From: Frigoribacterium sp. CFBP 13712
GTDB lineage: Bacteria > Actinomycetota > Actinomycetes > Actinomycetales > Microbacteriaceae
Direction of reading: 5' to 3'
Assembly: GCF_014842255.1 (NCBI RefSeq)
Contig: NZ_JACYVH010000002.1
Location: 358,519-422,518 of the forward strand
Length of the DNA: 64,000 nt
The notes beneath the pieces were generated by a model that was given only the letters and a program-made list of their open reading frames with translations, did not search any database and was not told the origin of the DNA. Position 1 is the stretch's first letter. Each line of letters starts with the position of its first letter. This document shows, one piece after another, positions 1 to 9,302 of this stretch. The position numbers were made by a program, and so were the translations under genes.

Positions 1-2
1 GG

Positions 3-545
3 CGCCCGTTCGAGTCCTCCGCGCCTCCTGCCTTCTTCTCGCAGGTGGTGAGGTTCGGAGCCGTGGGCGTGGCCTCGACGGCGGCCTACGCGCTGCTGTA
101 CCTCGTGGCGCAGCAGGTGATGCCCGCCCAGTCGGCGAACTTCCTCTCGCTGCTCGTCACAGCCGTGCTGAACACGGCGGCCAACCGGCGGTTCACGTTC
201 GGGGTCCGAGGCGCGCGGGGCGTCGCCCGCCATCAGCTGCAGGGGCTCGGCGTCTTCATGCTCGCGTGGCTGCTCACCTCGGGGTCGCTCGTGGTGCTGC
301 ATGCGGCGGCGCCGTCGGCCGACGCGCACGCCGAGCTCGTCGTCCTGACCGCGGCGAACCTCGTCGCGACCGTGCTGCGGTTCGTGCTGCTGCGGGTCTG
401 GGTGTTCCGGTCGGAGGCGACGCACGTCACCCCGGGCCCGGCCGACGACCGGATGCCCCGAGAGTCACCGGGCACGGCGCCCGACCCGACCGCGCTGTCC
501 GGCACGGTCACGGGCGACGACGACGTCACGGCGGTCGGCCGATGA
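3..545 (+). CDS. GtrA-like membrane protein (5'-truncated by window edge; possibly the tail of a GT2-GtrA fusion)
   Basis: The product has four hydrophobic segments and GtrA hallmarks: a first helix starting FGAVGVASTAAYALLYL, an N-T-x-x-N-R-x-F-T-F stretch after helix 2, and VLRFVLLRVWVF near the end. GtrA-fold proteins are thought to move polyprenyl-linked sugars across the membrane. The frame is open to the window edge. A GTG at 45 is the first possible start inside the window, but the residues before it read in frame and end FFSQVVRF, so the gene probably begins outside. In many actinobacteria the GtrA domain is the C-terminal part of a family-2 glycosyltransferase placed before a GT39-like gene, as here. 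The TGA overlaps the next ATG by 4 nt, so the two are probably translationally coupled. Confidence 0.75.
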   Translation, partial: RPFESSAPPAFFSQVVRFGAVGVASTAAYALLYLVAQQVMPAQSANFLSLLVTAVLNTAANRRFTFGVRGARGVARHQLQGLGVFMLAWLLTSGSLVVLHAAAPSADAHAELVVLTAANLVATVLRFVLLRVWVFRSEATHVTPGPADDRMPRESPGTAPDPTALSGTVTGDDDVTAVGR

Positions 546-2710
546 GCGCCGGCACGACCTCGATGCCGGTCGAGCGTCCTCTCGCCGACCGTCCTCTCGC
601 CGACCGTCCGGAGGCTGCGCGTGCTGCCGGCCCGCGCCTCCGTTCTCTCGGTCGACGCTTCGTCCGCGGCCGGGAGGGAGCGGCGGCGTGGGAGCGCCCC
701 GCCTTCATCGCCCTGCTCGTCGCGACCGCTGGGTTCTATCTGATCAACCTGTCGGCGAACGGGTGGGCGAACTCGTTCTACTCGGCCGCCGTGCAGGCGG
801 GTTCGCAGAGCTGGGAGGCGTTCTTCTACGGATCGTCCGACGCGGCGAACTCGATCACCGTCGACAAGCCGCCGGCCAGCCTGTGGTTCATGGCGCTGTC
901 CGTCCGCCTGTTCGGGTTGTCGTCGTTCAGCATCCTGCTGCCCGAGGTGCTGATGGGTGTGGCGACCGTCGGCCTCGTCTGGGCCACGGTGCGTAGGCAC
1001 TCCTCCGCGACGGCCGCCTTCGTGGCGGGCGGTGTGCTCGCGCTCACGCCGGTGGCCGTGCTGATGTTCCGCTTCAACAACCCCGACGCGCTGCTCGTGC
1101 TGCTGCTGACCCTCGCGACGTACCTGACGCTCCGCGGTGTCGAGTCGGGGCGCATCCGCTGGGTGGTGTGGGCCGGCGTCGCCATCGGCTTCGGGTTCCT
1201 GACGAAGCAGCTGCAGGCGTTCGTCATCCTCCCCGTGCTGGCCGGCGTCTATCTGATCGCGGCGCCCGTCATCCTGCGCAAGCGGGTGCTGCATCTGCTG
1301 GCGGCGCTCGCCGCGGTGGTCGTGTCGGCCGGATGGTGGGTCGCCGTCGTCGAGCTGGTGCCCGAGAGCATGCGGCCCTACGTCGGCGGTTCGCAGAACG
1401 ACTCCTTCCTGGAGCTCACCTTCGGCTACAACGGCCTCGGGCGGCTGACCGGTGACGAGACCGGCAGCGTGACGGGAGGAGGCGGTGGTGCGGCCACCGG
1501 GGCGACCGGCATGTGGGGGGAGACCGGCATCACGAGACTCTTCACCGGCGAGTTCGGCGGTCAGATCACCTGGCTGCTGCCCGCCGCGCTGATCGTCGGA
1601 CTCGTCGCGCTGGTGCTGCTCGGCTTCCGGCACCGGACCTCCGCACGGCGGGCGACCCTGCTGCTCTTCGGCGGCTGGATGGTGCTGACCGCGCTCGTCT
1701 TCAGCTTCATGTCGGGCATCTTCCACGCGTACTACACCGTCGCCCTGGCGCCGGCGATCGCCGTGACCCTCGGAGCCGGAGCCGACGTGCTGTGGCGTCG
1801 TCGACACCGCCTCGTCGTCCGGATCGTCCTCGCCGTGACGGCCCTGCTGACCGGGGCCTGGGCATGGGTGCTGCTGTCGCGATCCGAGTCGTGGCAGCCC
1901 TGGATCAAGTTCGTCGTCGTGGGCCTCGCCCTCATCGGAGCCGTGCTCGTCCTGCTGCCCCGCCGGGGGCGCACGCTCACGGTGACGACCCTCGCGGTGC
2001 TGCTCACCGGCTCGCTCCTCGCTCCGGCCGCCTACTCGGTCGAGACCGTGGCGACCGCGCACACCGGGTCGATCGTGACGGCCGGGCCGTCGGTGTCGGG
2101 AGGCATCGGCGGATTCGGCGGCGGCGGCGCCGGCGGTGGCGGTGGCGCGGGTGGTGTCGGCGGAGGCGGCACCGGTGGTGGTGCCGGCGGGCCCGGCGGC
2201 GCAGCGGGTGGCACGCCTCCGCAGATGCCCACGGGCGGTTTCGGGGCGACCTCGCCAGGGACGGCAGGAGGCGCGGGCACCGGCACCGGGACGGCACCCG
2301 CAGGCGGTGGTGCGGGCGGCGGCGGTGCGGGCGGCGGCGGTGCGGGGTCCCTGCTCGGCGCCGACACCGTCAGCGACGAACTGGCCGCCGTCGTCGGGGC
2401 GGACGCCGACGACTACACCTGGGTGGCGGCTGCCGTCGGCTCCAACGGCGCCGCGGGGTATCAGTTGGCGACGGGTGATCCCGTCATGGCGATCGGCGGG
2501 TTCAACGGCAGCGACCCGTCGCCGACGCTCGAGGAGTTCGAGCAGTACGTCGCCGACGGAGAGATCCATTACTTCGTCGGAGGGTCGATCGGCGCGTCGA
2601 ACGGCGGCAGCTCGGAGTCGAGCGACATCGCGGCCTGGGTCGAGGCGAACTTCACACCCACCGAGGTCGACGGGGTCACGCTGTACGACCTGACCGACCC
2701 CGTCGGCTGA
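542..2710 (+). CDS. ArnT/PMT-superfamily membrane glycosyltransferase with glycine-rich linker
   Basis: The product has 722 aa. A short charged N-terminus precedes about 12 membrane segments. The first periplasmic loop carries NSITVDKPPASLW, the D-K-P-P signature of PMT_2 (GT39/GT83-like) enzymes, which transfer a sugar from a polyprenyl-phosphate donor outside the membrane. The stretch MFRFNNPDALL also fits the family. Residues about 518-602 are an almost pure Gly/Ala linker. A soluble C-terminal domain of about 115 residues follows, as in YkcA/YkcB-type proteins. The start is the ATG overlapping the upstream TGA by 4 nt; reading frames extending further upstream overlap the GtrA gene and look artefactual. 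The donor is probably loaded by the upstream GT2/GtrA protein. Acceptor unknown. Confidence 0.85.
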   Translation: MSAGTTSMPVERPLADRPLADRPEAARAAGPRLRSLGRRFVRGREGAAAWERPAFIALLVATAGFYLINLSANGWANSFYSAAVQAGSQSWEAFFYGSSDAANSITVDKPPASLWFMALSVRLFGLSSFSILLPEVLMGVATVGLVWATVRRHSSATAAFVAGGVLALTPVAVLMFRFNNPDALLVLLLTLATYLTLRGVESGRIRWVVWAGVAIGFGFLTKQLQAFVILPVLAGVYLIAAPVILRKRVLHLLAALAAVVVSAGWWVAVVELVPESMRPYVGGSQNDSFLELTFGYNGLGRLTGDETGSVTGGGGGAATGATGMWGETGITRLFTGEFGGQITWLLPAALIVGLVALVLLGFRHRTSARRATLLLFGGWMVLTALVFSFMSGIFHAYYTVALAPAIAVTLGAGADVLWRRRHRLVVRIVLAVTALLTGAWAWVLLSRSESWQPWIKFVVVGLALIGAVLVLLPRRGRTLTVTTLAVLLTGSLLAPAAYSVETVATAHTGSIVTAGPSVSGGIGGFGGGGAGGGGGAGGVGGGGTGGGAGGPGGAAGGTPPQMPTGGFGATSPGTAGGAGTGTGTAPAGGGAGGGGAGGGGAGSLLGADTVSDELAAVVGADADDYTWVAAAVGSNGAAGYQLATGDPVMAIGGFNGSDPSPTLEEFEQYVADGEIHYFVGGSIGASNGGSSESSDIAAWVEANFTPTEVDGVTLYDLTDPVG

Positions 2711-2733
2711 CCCGCCGTCACACCGCACGACAC

Positions 2734-2769
2734 GAACCGGACACCGCGCGCTGGCGCGGTGTCCGGTTC
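2734..2769 (+). terminator. Hairpin terminator after the glycosyltransferase
   Basis: A perfect 16-bp stem (left arm GAACCGGACACCGCGC) with a 4-nt loop starts 24 nt after the stop codon. No U-tract follows, as is common in high-GC actinobacteria. Confidence 0.7.
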
Positions 2770-2828
2770 ACCACGCGGTGCCCGGCGGAGCCGGGACGGA
2801 CGAGGAGGCGCGGTATCGTTGATCGTCC

Positions 2829-2904
2829 GCCCCCGTAGCTCAGCGGATAGAGCAGGAGCCTTCTAATCTCTTGGTCGCAGGTTCGATTCCTGCCGGGGGC
2901 ACCA
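2829..2904 (+). tRNA. tRNA-Arg (anticodon TCT)
   Basis: The acceptor arms GCCCCCG and CGGGGGC pair over 7 bp. The D-arm is GCTC/GAGC, the T-loop is TTCGATTC, and CCA is encoded. The anticodon loop CTTCTAA gives TCT, which reads AGA/AGG. The anticodon stem is imperfect: GGAGC faces TCTCT, with a C-T mismatch next to the loop and one G-T pair. A likely -10 element TATCGT lies at 2813-2818. The 3' half is duplicated just downstream, so the 3' half now in place may have been supplied by an integrated element. Confidence 0.9.
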
Positions 2905-2974
2905 CGACGCAGATCTCGCGGTGCTTCTCATCTCTTGGTCGCAGGTTCGATTCCTGCCGGGGGCACCACGACGC
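2860..2974 (+). repeat. Tandem duplication of the tRNA-Arg 3' half (att-like scar)
   Basis: The 51-bp segment 2860-2910 runs from the anticodon loop through CCA and 6 nt beyond. It is repeated at 2924-2974 with one substitution. The copies are separated by only 13 bp (2911-2923). The second copy has no acceptor 5' strand or D-arm, so it is not a tRNA gene. A repeat spanning anticodon loop to 3' end is the usual attachment core of tyrosine-recombinase elements. No integrase or cargo remains. Confidence 0.85.
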
Positions 2975-2997
2975 GGCAATGACTCCTGCCCGACGGA

Positions 2998-3300
2998 TCA
3001 GGCGAAGCGGAAGCAGTCGGTGGCGTCCGCGCGACTCCAGAACTCGCCGATCTCGACGAACCGTCGCTGACGGGCGATGAACCGCTTGGCCCGGTACTTC
3101 TCGCCCTGCGGGTCGGCGAACCGCTCGACGTACCCGAGCACCTCCCCGCCCGGGCGGGTGACCCGTGCGAGATCGTCACGGACCTGCACGAGTCGCAGAC
3201 CCCCTCGGGTCTCGTCGAGCTGGAGTCGGGGTTCGTCGTGCGTGTGCGTGCTCGCCGAGGCGAGCGGGGTGTGCGGGGCGGGGAAGGCGGTGGTGGTCAT
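2998..3300 (-). CDS. Conserved-looking hypothetical protein, 100 aa
   Basis: I do not recognise a family. The N-terminal 30 residues are Thr/Ala/His-rich and probably disordered. The remainder (RLVQVRDDLARVTRPGGEVL, then a segment rich in Arg/Lys/Phe) looks like a small folded alpha/beta protein with a basic C-terminal half ending in CFRFA. No signal peptide or membrane segment is visible. The ATG is preceded by AGGAGC at good spacing, which supports this start. It lies between tRNA-Arg and the aldo/keto reductase and is transcribed towards the tRNA, so it could be cargo left at the tRNA-linked integration site, but its base composition is like its neighbours. Confidence 0.6.
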   Translation of the reverse strand: MTTTAFPAPHTPLASASTHTHDEPRLQLDETRGGLRLVQVRDDLARVTRPGGEVLGYVERFADPQGEKYRAKRFIARQRRFVEIGEFWSRADATDCFRFA

Positions 3301-3451
3301 GAGGTGCTCCTGAGGTCATCCGGCCGATGCTGTCGAGAACACCTCCGACGCTACGGTCGACCACCGACATTCCCGCGGCCGACCGCACCCGATGGCGCGA
3401 CCGCGACCGCGGCCCCCACCCCTCAGCCCGCCGCAGCCCCGCCCCGCCCGG

Positions 3452-4471
3452 TCAGCGCCCCGTGCCGTCGACCGCGAGCGGCTCGATCGCCGCCAGCTCG
3501 TCGTCCGTGAGCGCCGCGCCGTGCAGGGCGTCGAGGCTGTCGTCGAGCTGCGCGACGGACGACGCGCCGATGAGCGCGCTCGTGACCGCGGGCTGCCGCA
3601 GCACCCAGGTCAGGGCGAGCTGCGCGAGCGACTGGCCCCGCGCCTCCGCGATGCCGTTCAGGCCCCTGACCCGCTCGAGGTAGGTCTCGCTGAGGGCCTC
3701 TTCGGTGAACCAGCGGCCCTCGGCCATGCGGGAGCCCGCGGGCGCCTCGCCCGAGAGGTAGCGCCCGGTGAGCAGCCCGCCGGCGAGGGGCGAGAAGACG
3801 ATCGATCCGACCCCGCGCTCGAGAAGGGTGTCGAAGAGGCCGTTCTCGGGCTTGCGGTCGAACATGTTGTAGCGCGGCTGGTGGATGAGCAGCGGCACCC
3901 CCTCGGCGGCGAGCGCGTCCGCCGCGGCGACCGTCTGCTCGGGCGAGTAGTTCGAGATGCCGGCGTAGAGGGCCTTGCCCTGGCGGACGGCCGTGGCGAG
4001 GGCGCCCATCGTCTCCTCGATCGGGGTCTCGGGATCGGGCCGGTGCGAGTAGAAGACGTCGACGTAGTCGAGACCCAGGCGACCGAGGCTCGCGTCGAGC
4101 GACGACAGCAGGTACTTGCGCGATCCGCCGTCGCCGTACGGACCCGGCCACATGTCGTAGCCGGCCTTCGACGAGACGACGAGCTCGTCGCGGTACGGGC
4201 GCAGGTTCGCGGCGACGATGCGACCGAACTGCTCTTCGGCCGAGCCGTAGGGGGGCCCGTAGTTGTTCGCGAGGTCGAAATGGGTGACGCCGCGGTCGAA
4301 CGCGCGGAGGACGATGTCGCGCTGGGTCTCGAGCGCGCGATCGGTGCCGAAGTTGTTCCAGAGACCGAGCGAGATGCGCGGCAGTCGGAGGCCGCTCCGG
4401 CCGGTGCGTACGTAGTCGAGCTTCGAGTACCGTGCGTCGTCGGCGACGTAGGGGGTGAAGGGTGATCTCAT
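3452..4471 (-). CDS. mgrA: Aldo/keto reductase, L-glyceraldehyde 3-phosphate reductase type (YghZ)
   Basis: The 339-aa TIM-barrel NADPH-dependent reductase matches E. coli YghZ closely in memory. Shared features are the start GRSGLRLPRISLGLWNNFG, the catalytic Asp/Tyr region THFDLANNYGPPYGSAEE, STKAGYDMWPGPYG-like SSKAGYDMWPGPYG with the active-site Lys, YVDVFYSHRPDPETPIEET, and a C-terminal ALIGAS cofactor-binding motif. YghZ reduces L-glyceraldehyde 3-phosphate and methylglyoxal, so a carbonyl-detoxifying role is likely. The gene is monocistronic. A -10 hexamer TAGGGT lies exactly 6 nt before the ATG, suggesting a leaderless transcript and confirming the start. Confidence 0.9.
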   Translation of the reverse strand: MRSPFTPYVADDARYSKLDYVRTGRSGLRLPRISLGLWNNFGTDRALETQRDIVLRAFDRGVTHFDLANNYGPPYGSAEEQFGRIVAANLRPYRDELVVSSKAGYDMWPGPYGDGGSRKYLLSSLDASLGRLGLDYVDVFYSHRPDPETPIEETMGALATAVRQGKALYAGISNYSPEQTVAAADALAAEGVPLLIHQPRYNMFDRKPENGLFDTLLERGVGSIVFSPLAGGLLTGRYLSGEAPAGSRMAEGRWFTEEALSETYLERVRGLNGIAEARGQSLAQLALTWVLRQPAVTSALIGASSVAQLDDSLDALHGAALTDDELAAIEPLAVDGTGR

Positions 4472-4477
4472 GGCAAC

Positions 4478-4483
4478 ACCCTA
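4478..4483 (-). promoter_or_regulatory. -10 element (TAGGGT) of a leaderless promoter for the aldo/keto reductase
   Basis: The hexamer fits the actinobacterial TANNNT pattern and ends 6 nt before the ATG at 4471, so the first transcribed base should be the A of the start codon. Confidence 0.55.
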
Positions 4484-4634
4484 GGGTGCGGCGGTGCGGG
4501 CGCCCCGGTCCTCTCGGTGGGCGGGGGAGTACATTCCGGGGCGAGGGCGACCCGTCGGTCAGCGGACCGCGTGTCGTCACCGTTCTCCGTCGCCTCGCTG
4601 CCGCGGGCGACGACCTACAGAGAGGTGCTCGACG

Positions 4635-4850
4635 ATGAGCGACCAGACGACGACGAGACAGACCTGGGTGGCCGTCGGCCCCTCCGGAACGGTGGGCTCC
4701 ATCCACCGGACGCACGAGGGCTTCGCGGTCCGCATGCCTTCGCGCGACTCCGACGAGAGCGCGGTGTTCCCGACCCTGGCCGTGGCGAAGAGCGCGCTGT
4801 TCGCGGCGCTCGGACCCGGTGCGGACTACCCGGAGTTCCACGAGCACTGA
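4635..4850 (+). CDS. Small hypothetical protein, 71 aa
   Basis: No family is recognised. The product is a compact soluble protein with an alternating pattern (TWVAVGPSGTVGSIHRTHEG, then FAVRM) typical of a small beta-sheet, followed by a helix VAKSALFAALG and an acidic His-containing end. A longer frame from about 4494 is open, but the ATG at 4635 has GAGAGGTG 7-12 nt upstream and gives the only plausible start. It is followed after 130 nt by the ssb-like gene. Confidence 0.6.
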   Translation: MSDQTTTRQTWVAVGPSGTVGSIHRTHEGFAVRMPSRDSDESAVFPTLAVAKSALFAALGPGADYPEFHEH

Positions 4851-4983
4851 CACCGGCCGCCGATATCGGCCACCGACACCGGGCGCGGTCATGATCCCTC
4901 CCCGGTCGGCCCGTCGCCGTCGCCGTCCACAGGGAGGCGCGGCGCGGGTCGGTCGGCGGCCCCGCGGTCGCGAGACTCGCCCC

Positions 4984-5571
4984 ATGACCGACATCATCAC
5001 CCTCACAGGGACCATTGCCACCGATCCGCGCACCGTCACGACCGAGGCCGGCCTCGACATCGCCAGCTTCCGTCTGGCGAGCACCATCCGTCGCTACGAC
5101 CGCTCGACCGACACCTGGTCCGACGGCGAGACGAACTGGTACACCGTCACCGCCTTCAGGGCCATCGCCGGCAACGTCGCGGCCAGCGTCAAGAAGGGCG
5201 ACCGCGTGCTCGTCACGGGCCGCCTCCGAGTGCGCCCCTGGCAGAACGGCGACCGATCGGGCACCACCGTCGAGATCGACGCCGACGCGATGGGGCACGA
5301 CCTCCGGTGGGGTCGATCGACCTTCACCCGGTCGTCGGCCGCCGTCGTCGCGCCCTCGCCGACCGACGCACCCGAGCAGGTCGAGCAGCCCGAGCAGGCG
5401 GACGACACGGACGGCCAGGCGGATGAGGAGGCGCGGCGCCAGTCTCCGACGACGCCTCCCGCCGACGGATGGTCGGTCGCGCCTCTCGGCGCCGACGAGT
5501 CGGGTGCCTCGTCGCCCGGTGCCGACGGGCCGGGCGTGCGCGACCTCGAGAGCATCGACACGCCCTTCTGA
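4984..5571 (+). CDS. ssb: Single-stranded DNA-binding protein
   Basis: The product has 195 aa. The N-terminal 110 residues form an OB fold: TLTGTIATDPRTV, the ASFRLAS strand, NWYTVTAF, and GDRVLVTGRLRVRPWQNGDR. The rest is an acidic, Pro/Asp/Glu-rich tail ending in DTPF, a version of the D-D-x-P-F tip that SSBs use to recruit repair partners. The usual essential actinobacterial ssb sits with rpsF/rpsR, which are absent here, so this is probably the second SSB (SsbB-type), linked in other actinobacteria with recombination or chromosome segregation. A GAGACT hexamer 6 nt before the ATG may be a leaderless -10. The coding sequence contains one copy of the dispersed motif. Confidence 0.85.
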   Translation: MTDIITLTGTIATDPRTVTTEAGLDIASFRLASTIRRYDRSTDTWSDGETNWYTVTAFRAIAGNVAASVKKGDRVLVTGRLRVRPWQNGDRSGTTVEIDADAMGHDLRWGRSTFTRSSAAVVAPSPTDAPEQVEQPEQADDTDGQADEEARRQSPTTPPADGWSVAPLGADESGASSPGADGPGVRDLESIDTPF

Positions 5572-5638
5572 TCGACCCGTAGAATCGGCAGCGGCTCCGC
5601 CCGGGCCGCATGATCGTCCGCGAAGAGGAAGGCCCGCC

Positions 5639-6097
5639 GTGCCCCGCTCGCGTCTCGCGCCGTCCGCCGTGGTGCTGCTGGCCCTGGCCCTCGGGGCGGC
5701 GGGCTGCACCTCGAGCCCCGACCCGGTCGCGACCGACCCCGTGCCGAGCGCATCCGCGTCGGCGGCGGCCACCTCCCTCGCGGCGGACGCCCCGATCGAC
5801 GAGGCCCGCGCCTTCTTCGACCGGGTCAACAGCTCGTACCTCGACGGCGGGGGAGCGACCGACGGTCGGTCGCTCGTCGACAACCTCGTCGCGGCCGGGT
5901 TCGACAAGGCCGACATGCAGGTCACGAGCGACACGACGTCGATCGGTCGAGAGGCCGACTCGATCCAGTTCTCCGTGCTGCGCGGCGAAGACTGCCTCGT
6001 CGGTCAGGCGGGGTCGACCGGCTACTCCAGCCAGGTCGCCCCGGTGCTCGGCACGGGCGACTGCCTGATCGGCACGACGCGGACCATCGACTGGTGA
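5639..6097 (+). CDS. Secreted lipoprotein, 152 aa (possibly DUF6993)
   Basis: The GTG start is preceded by GAAGAGGAAGG. A type II signal peptide follows: Arg-containing n-region, hydrophobic core VVLLALALGA, and lipobox A-A-G-C with Cys at residue 23. A Ser/Ala/Pro linker precedes a domain of about 95 residues that begins DEARAFFDRVNSSYLDGGG. Two cysteines (EDCLVG and GDCLIG) could form a disulphide. The pattern resembles a small Microbacteriaceae lipoprotein family, but the DUF assignment is from memory and uncertain. A TAGAAT -10 at 5580-5585 fits a leader of about 50 nt. Function unknown. Confidence 0.75.
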   Translation: MPRSRLAPSAVVLLALALGAAGCTSSPDPVATDPVPSASASAAATSLAADAPIDEARAFFDRVNSSYLDGGGATDGRSLVDNLVAAGFDKADMQVTSDTTSIGREADSIQFSVLRGEDCLVGQAGSTGYSSQVAPVLGTGDCLIGTTRTIDW

Positions 6098-6159
6098 CCC
6101 GGGCGCCATCGGCGCCCTCCTCTTCGTTCTCACCCACCGGGGCGCATCGCCCTGCCCGA

Positions 6160-6165
6160 TAGACT
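6160..6165 (+). promoter_or_regulatory. -10 element (TAGACT) of a leaderless ettA promoter
   Basis: TAGACT ends 7 nt before the ettA ATG. No Shine-Dalgarno sequence is present, consistent with leaderless transcription. Confidence 0.55.
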
Positions 6166-6172
6166 GGACCCC

Positions 6173-7858
<1,686 letters not shown>

Positions 7859-7859
7859 G

Positions 7860-8333
7860 ATGACCCGCCTGCACGTTCCGACCCGGGTCCGCTGGAGCGA
7901 CCTCGACGGGTACCGGCACGTGAACAACGCGTCGATGCTGCGCCTCCTCGAAGAGGCGCGCATCGACGCGTTCTGGTCGGTCGACGGCGAGGTCGACCAG
8001 ACGTCGGGCGCGGCGGTGCTCGACGGCAGCCCCGGTGCCGACACGATGACCCTCATCGCTCGTCAGGAGCTCGAGTACCTGCTGCCCATCCCGTACCTCA
8101 GGGCGCCGCTCGACATCCAGGTCTGGGTCGGTCGGCTCGGCGGCGCCAGCCTCGAGGTCTGCTACGAGGTGTGGTCACCACTCGGCGTCGAACCGCGGCA
8201 GCTCTTCACCAAGGCGGCGACGACCATCGTGCTCGTCGACACGCCGACGAACACGCCGCGACGGATCTCGGCCCGCGAACGCGCCGCATGGGAGCCCTTC
8301 GTCGAGCCGCCGCTGACCTTCCGTCGTCGCTGA
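7860..8333 (+). CDS. YbgC/4HBT-type acyl-CoA thioesterase
   Basis: The 157-aa single hot-dog-fold protein has the 4HBT active-site pattern VRWSDLDGYRHVNNASMLRLLEEAR, where the Asp and the HVNN segment match YbgC/FadM enzymes that hydrolyse acyl-CoA thioesters. The ATG follows the ettA TGA by one nucleotide, and translation is probably coupled. It converges with the tesB gene downstream, giving two unrelated thioesterases side by side. Substrate unknown. Confidence 0.85.
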   Translation: MTRLHVPTRVRWSDLDGYRHVNNASMLRLLEEARIDAFWSVDGEVDQTSGAAVLDGSPGADTMTLIARQELEYLLPIPYLRAPLDIQVWVGRLGGASLEVCYEVWSPLGVEPRQLFTKAATTIVLVDTPTNTPRRISARERAAWEPFVEPPLTFRRR

Positions 8334-8411
8334 GTCGCACCTCACCGAACCCGCGCTCGAGCACCACGAGCGGCCTCGAGAAGTCCCGCACCGCCCGGCG
8401 CCGCACGGCCG

Positions 8412-9281
8412 TCAGGCCCGGGGGACGCGGATCATGCCCTCCTGCGCGACGCTGGCGAGCAGTCGACCCGACCCGTCGTAGATGCGACCGAGCGCGAGTC
8501 CGCGCCCACCGGTGGCGTTCGGGCTCTCCTGGACGTAGAGCATCCACTCGTCGGCGCGGCCCGGGCGGTGCCACCACATCGCGTGGTCGAGGCTGGCGGC
8601 CTTCAGCCCGGGGGTGATCATCGGCACGCCGTGCCGACGGTAGATCGTCTCGAGCAGCGTGTAGTCGCTGGCGTAGAGCAGGGCGGCGCGGTGCAGATCG
8701 AGGTCGTCGGGCAACGGCGACGTCGCCTTCATCCACACGGCCTGGTGCGCCACCCGGGCGCCGTCGATCGTGAAGTAGACGGGCGACGGCACGTGCCTCA
8801 TGTCGAACGGGCGGGCGGCCCAGGCACGGGCCACGGGGTGGTCGACGGCCGACAGCAGCTCGGAGTCGCTCGGCACGTCGTCGGGCCCGGGGAGGTCCGT
8901 CGGCATCTCGACCTGGTGGTCGAGGCCGTCGTCGAGGGTCTGGAACGAGGCGATCATCGACAGGATGGGCACGCCGTCCTGCGACGCCTGAGTCCGTCGG
9001 GTGGCGAACGACCGCCCGTCGTGGATCCGGTCGACCGTGAACGTGATGGGGATGCTGAGATCGCCGGGGCGGAGGAAGTACGCGTGCAGCGAGTGCACCG
9101 CGCGTTCCCCGCCGATCGTCCGCTGAGCGGCGACCAGCGACTGGGCCATCACCTGACCGCCGAAGACGCGCCCGAGGGGCTCCCACTGCGAGGTGCCGGT
9201 GAAGACGTCTTGGCCGCCGACGTTGCCCGCGGGGGCCAGGTCGAGGGTGGCGAGCAGGCTCTGCAGCGGATCGTCGGTCAT
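8412..9281 (-). CDS. tesB: Acyl-CoA thioesterase II
   Basis: The 289-aa double hot-dog protein resembles TesB in length and motifs: VFGGQVMAQSLVAAQRTI in the N-terminal fold, HSLHAYFLRPGD, and in the second half DYTLLETIYRRHG and LDHAMWWHRP, which holds the catalytic Asp region. TesB hydrolyses medium and long acyl-CoAs in the cytosol. The ATG lies only 21 bp from the divergent gene at 9303. A TAAACT hexamer sits 7 nt before the ATG, so the transcript is probably leaderless. Confidence 0.92.
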   Translation of the reverse strand: MTDDPLQSLLATLDLAPAGNVGGQDVFTGTSQWEPLGRVFGGQVMAQSLVAAQRTIGGERAVHSLHAYFLRPGDLSIPITFTVDRIHDGRSFATRRTQASQDGVPILSMIASFQTLDDGLDHQVEMPTDLPGPDDVPSDSELLSAVDHPVARAWAARPFDMRHVPSPVYFTIDGARVAHQAVWMKATSPLPDDLDLHRAALLYASDYTLLETIYRRHGVPMITPGLKAASLDHAMWWHRPGRADEWMLYVQESPNATGGRGLALGRIYDGSGRLLASVAQEGMIRVPRA

Positions 9282-9287
9282 CCGATG

Positions 9288-9294
9288 TAGTTTA
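9288..9294. promoter_or_regulatory. Shared -10 region of a divergent, leaderless promoter pair
   Basis: Start codons at 9281 (minus) and 9303 (plus) are 21 bp apart. The same heptamer reads TAGTTT on the plus strand (9288-9293) and TAAACT on the minus strand (9294-9289). Both fit TANNNT and end 9 and 7 nt before their ATGs. The spacer is too short for leaders with ribosome-binding sites. Confidence 0.5.
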
Positions 9295-9302
9295 GGGGGC
9301 CG

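Noticed and set aside
233-2728. An 831-codon open frame on the minus strand opposite the glycosyltransferase
   Set aside because: It is composed of Arg/Gly/His/Asp runs typical of the antisense of high-GC coding DNA; the plus strand has membrane helices and PMT motifs.
2924-2974. Second tRNA gene after tRNA-Arg
   Set aside because: Only the 3' half is present, with no 5' acceptor strand or D-arm; treated as a duplicated attachment-like segment.
5015-6097. Lipoprotein gene read as a 360-aa protein from 5015
   Set aside because: The first 208 residues are a frame-shifted shadow of ssb; the GTG at 5639 starts a proper lipoprotein signal peptide with a ribosome-binding site.
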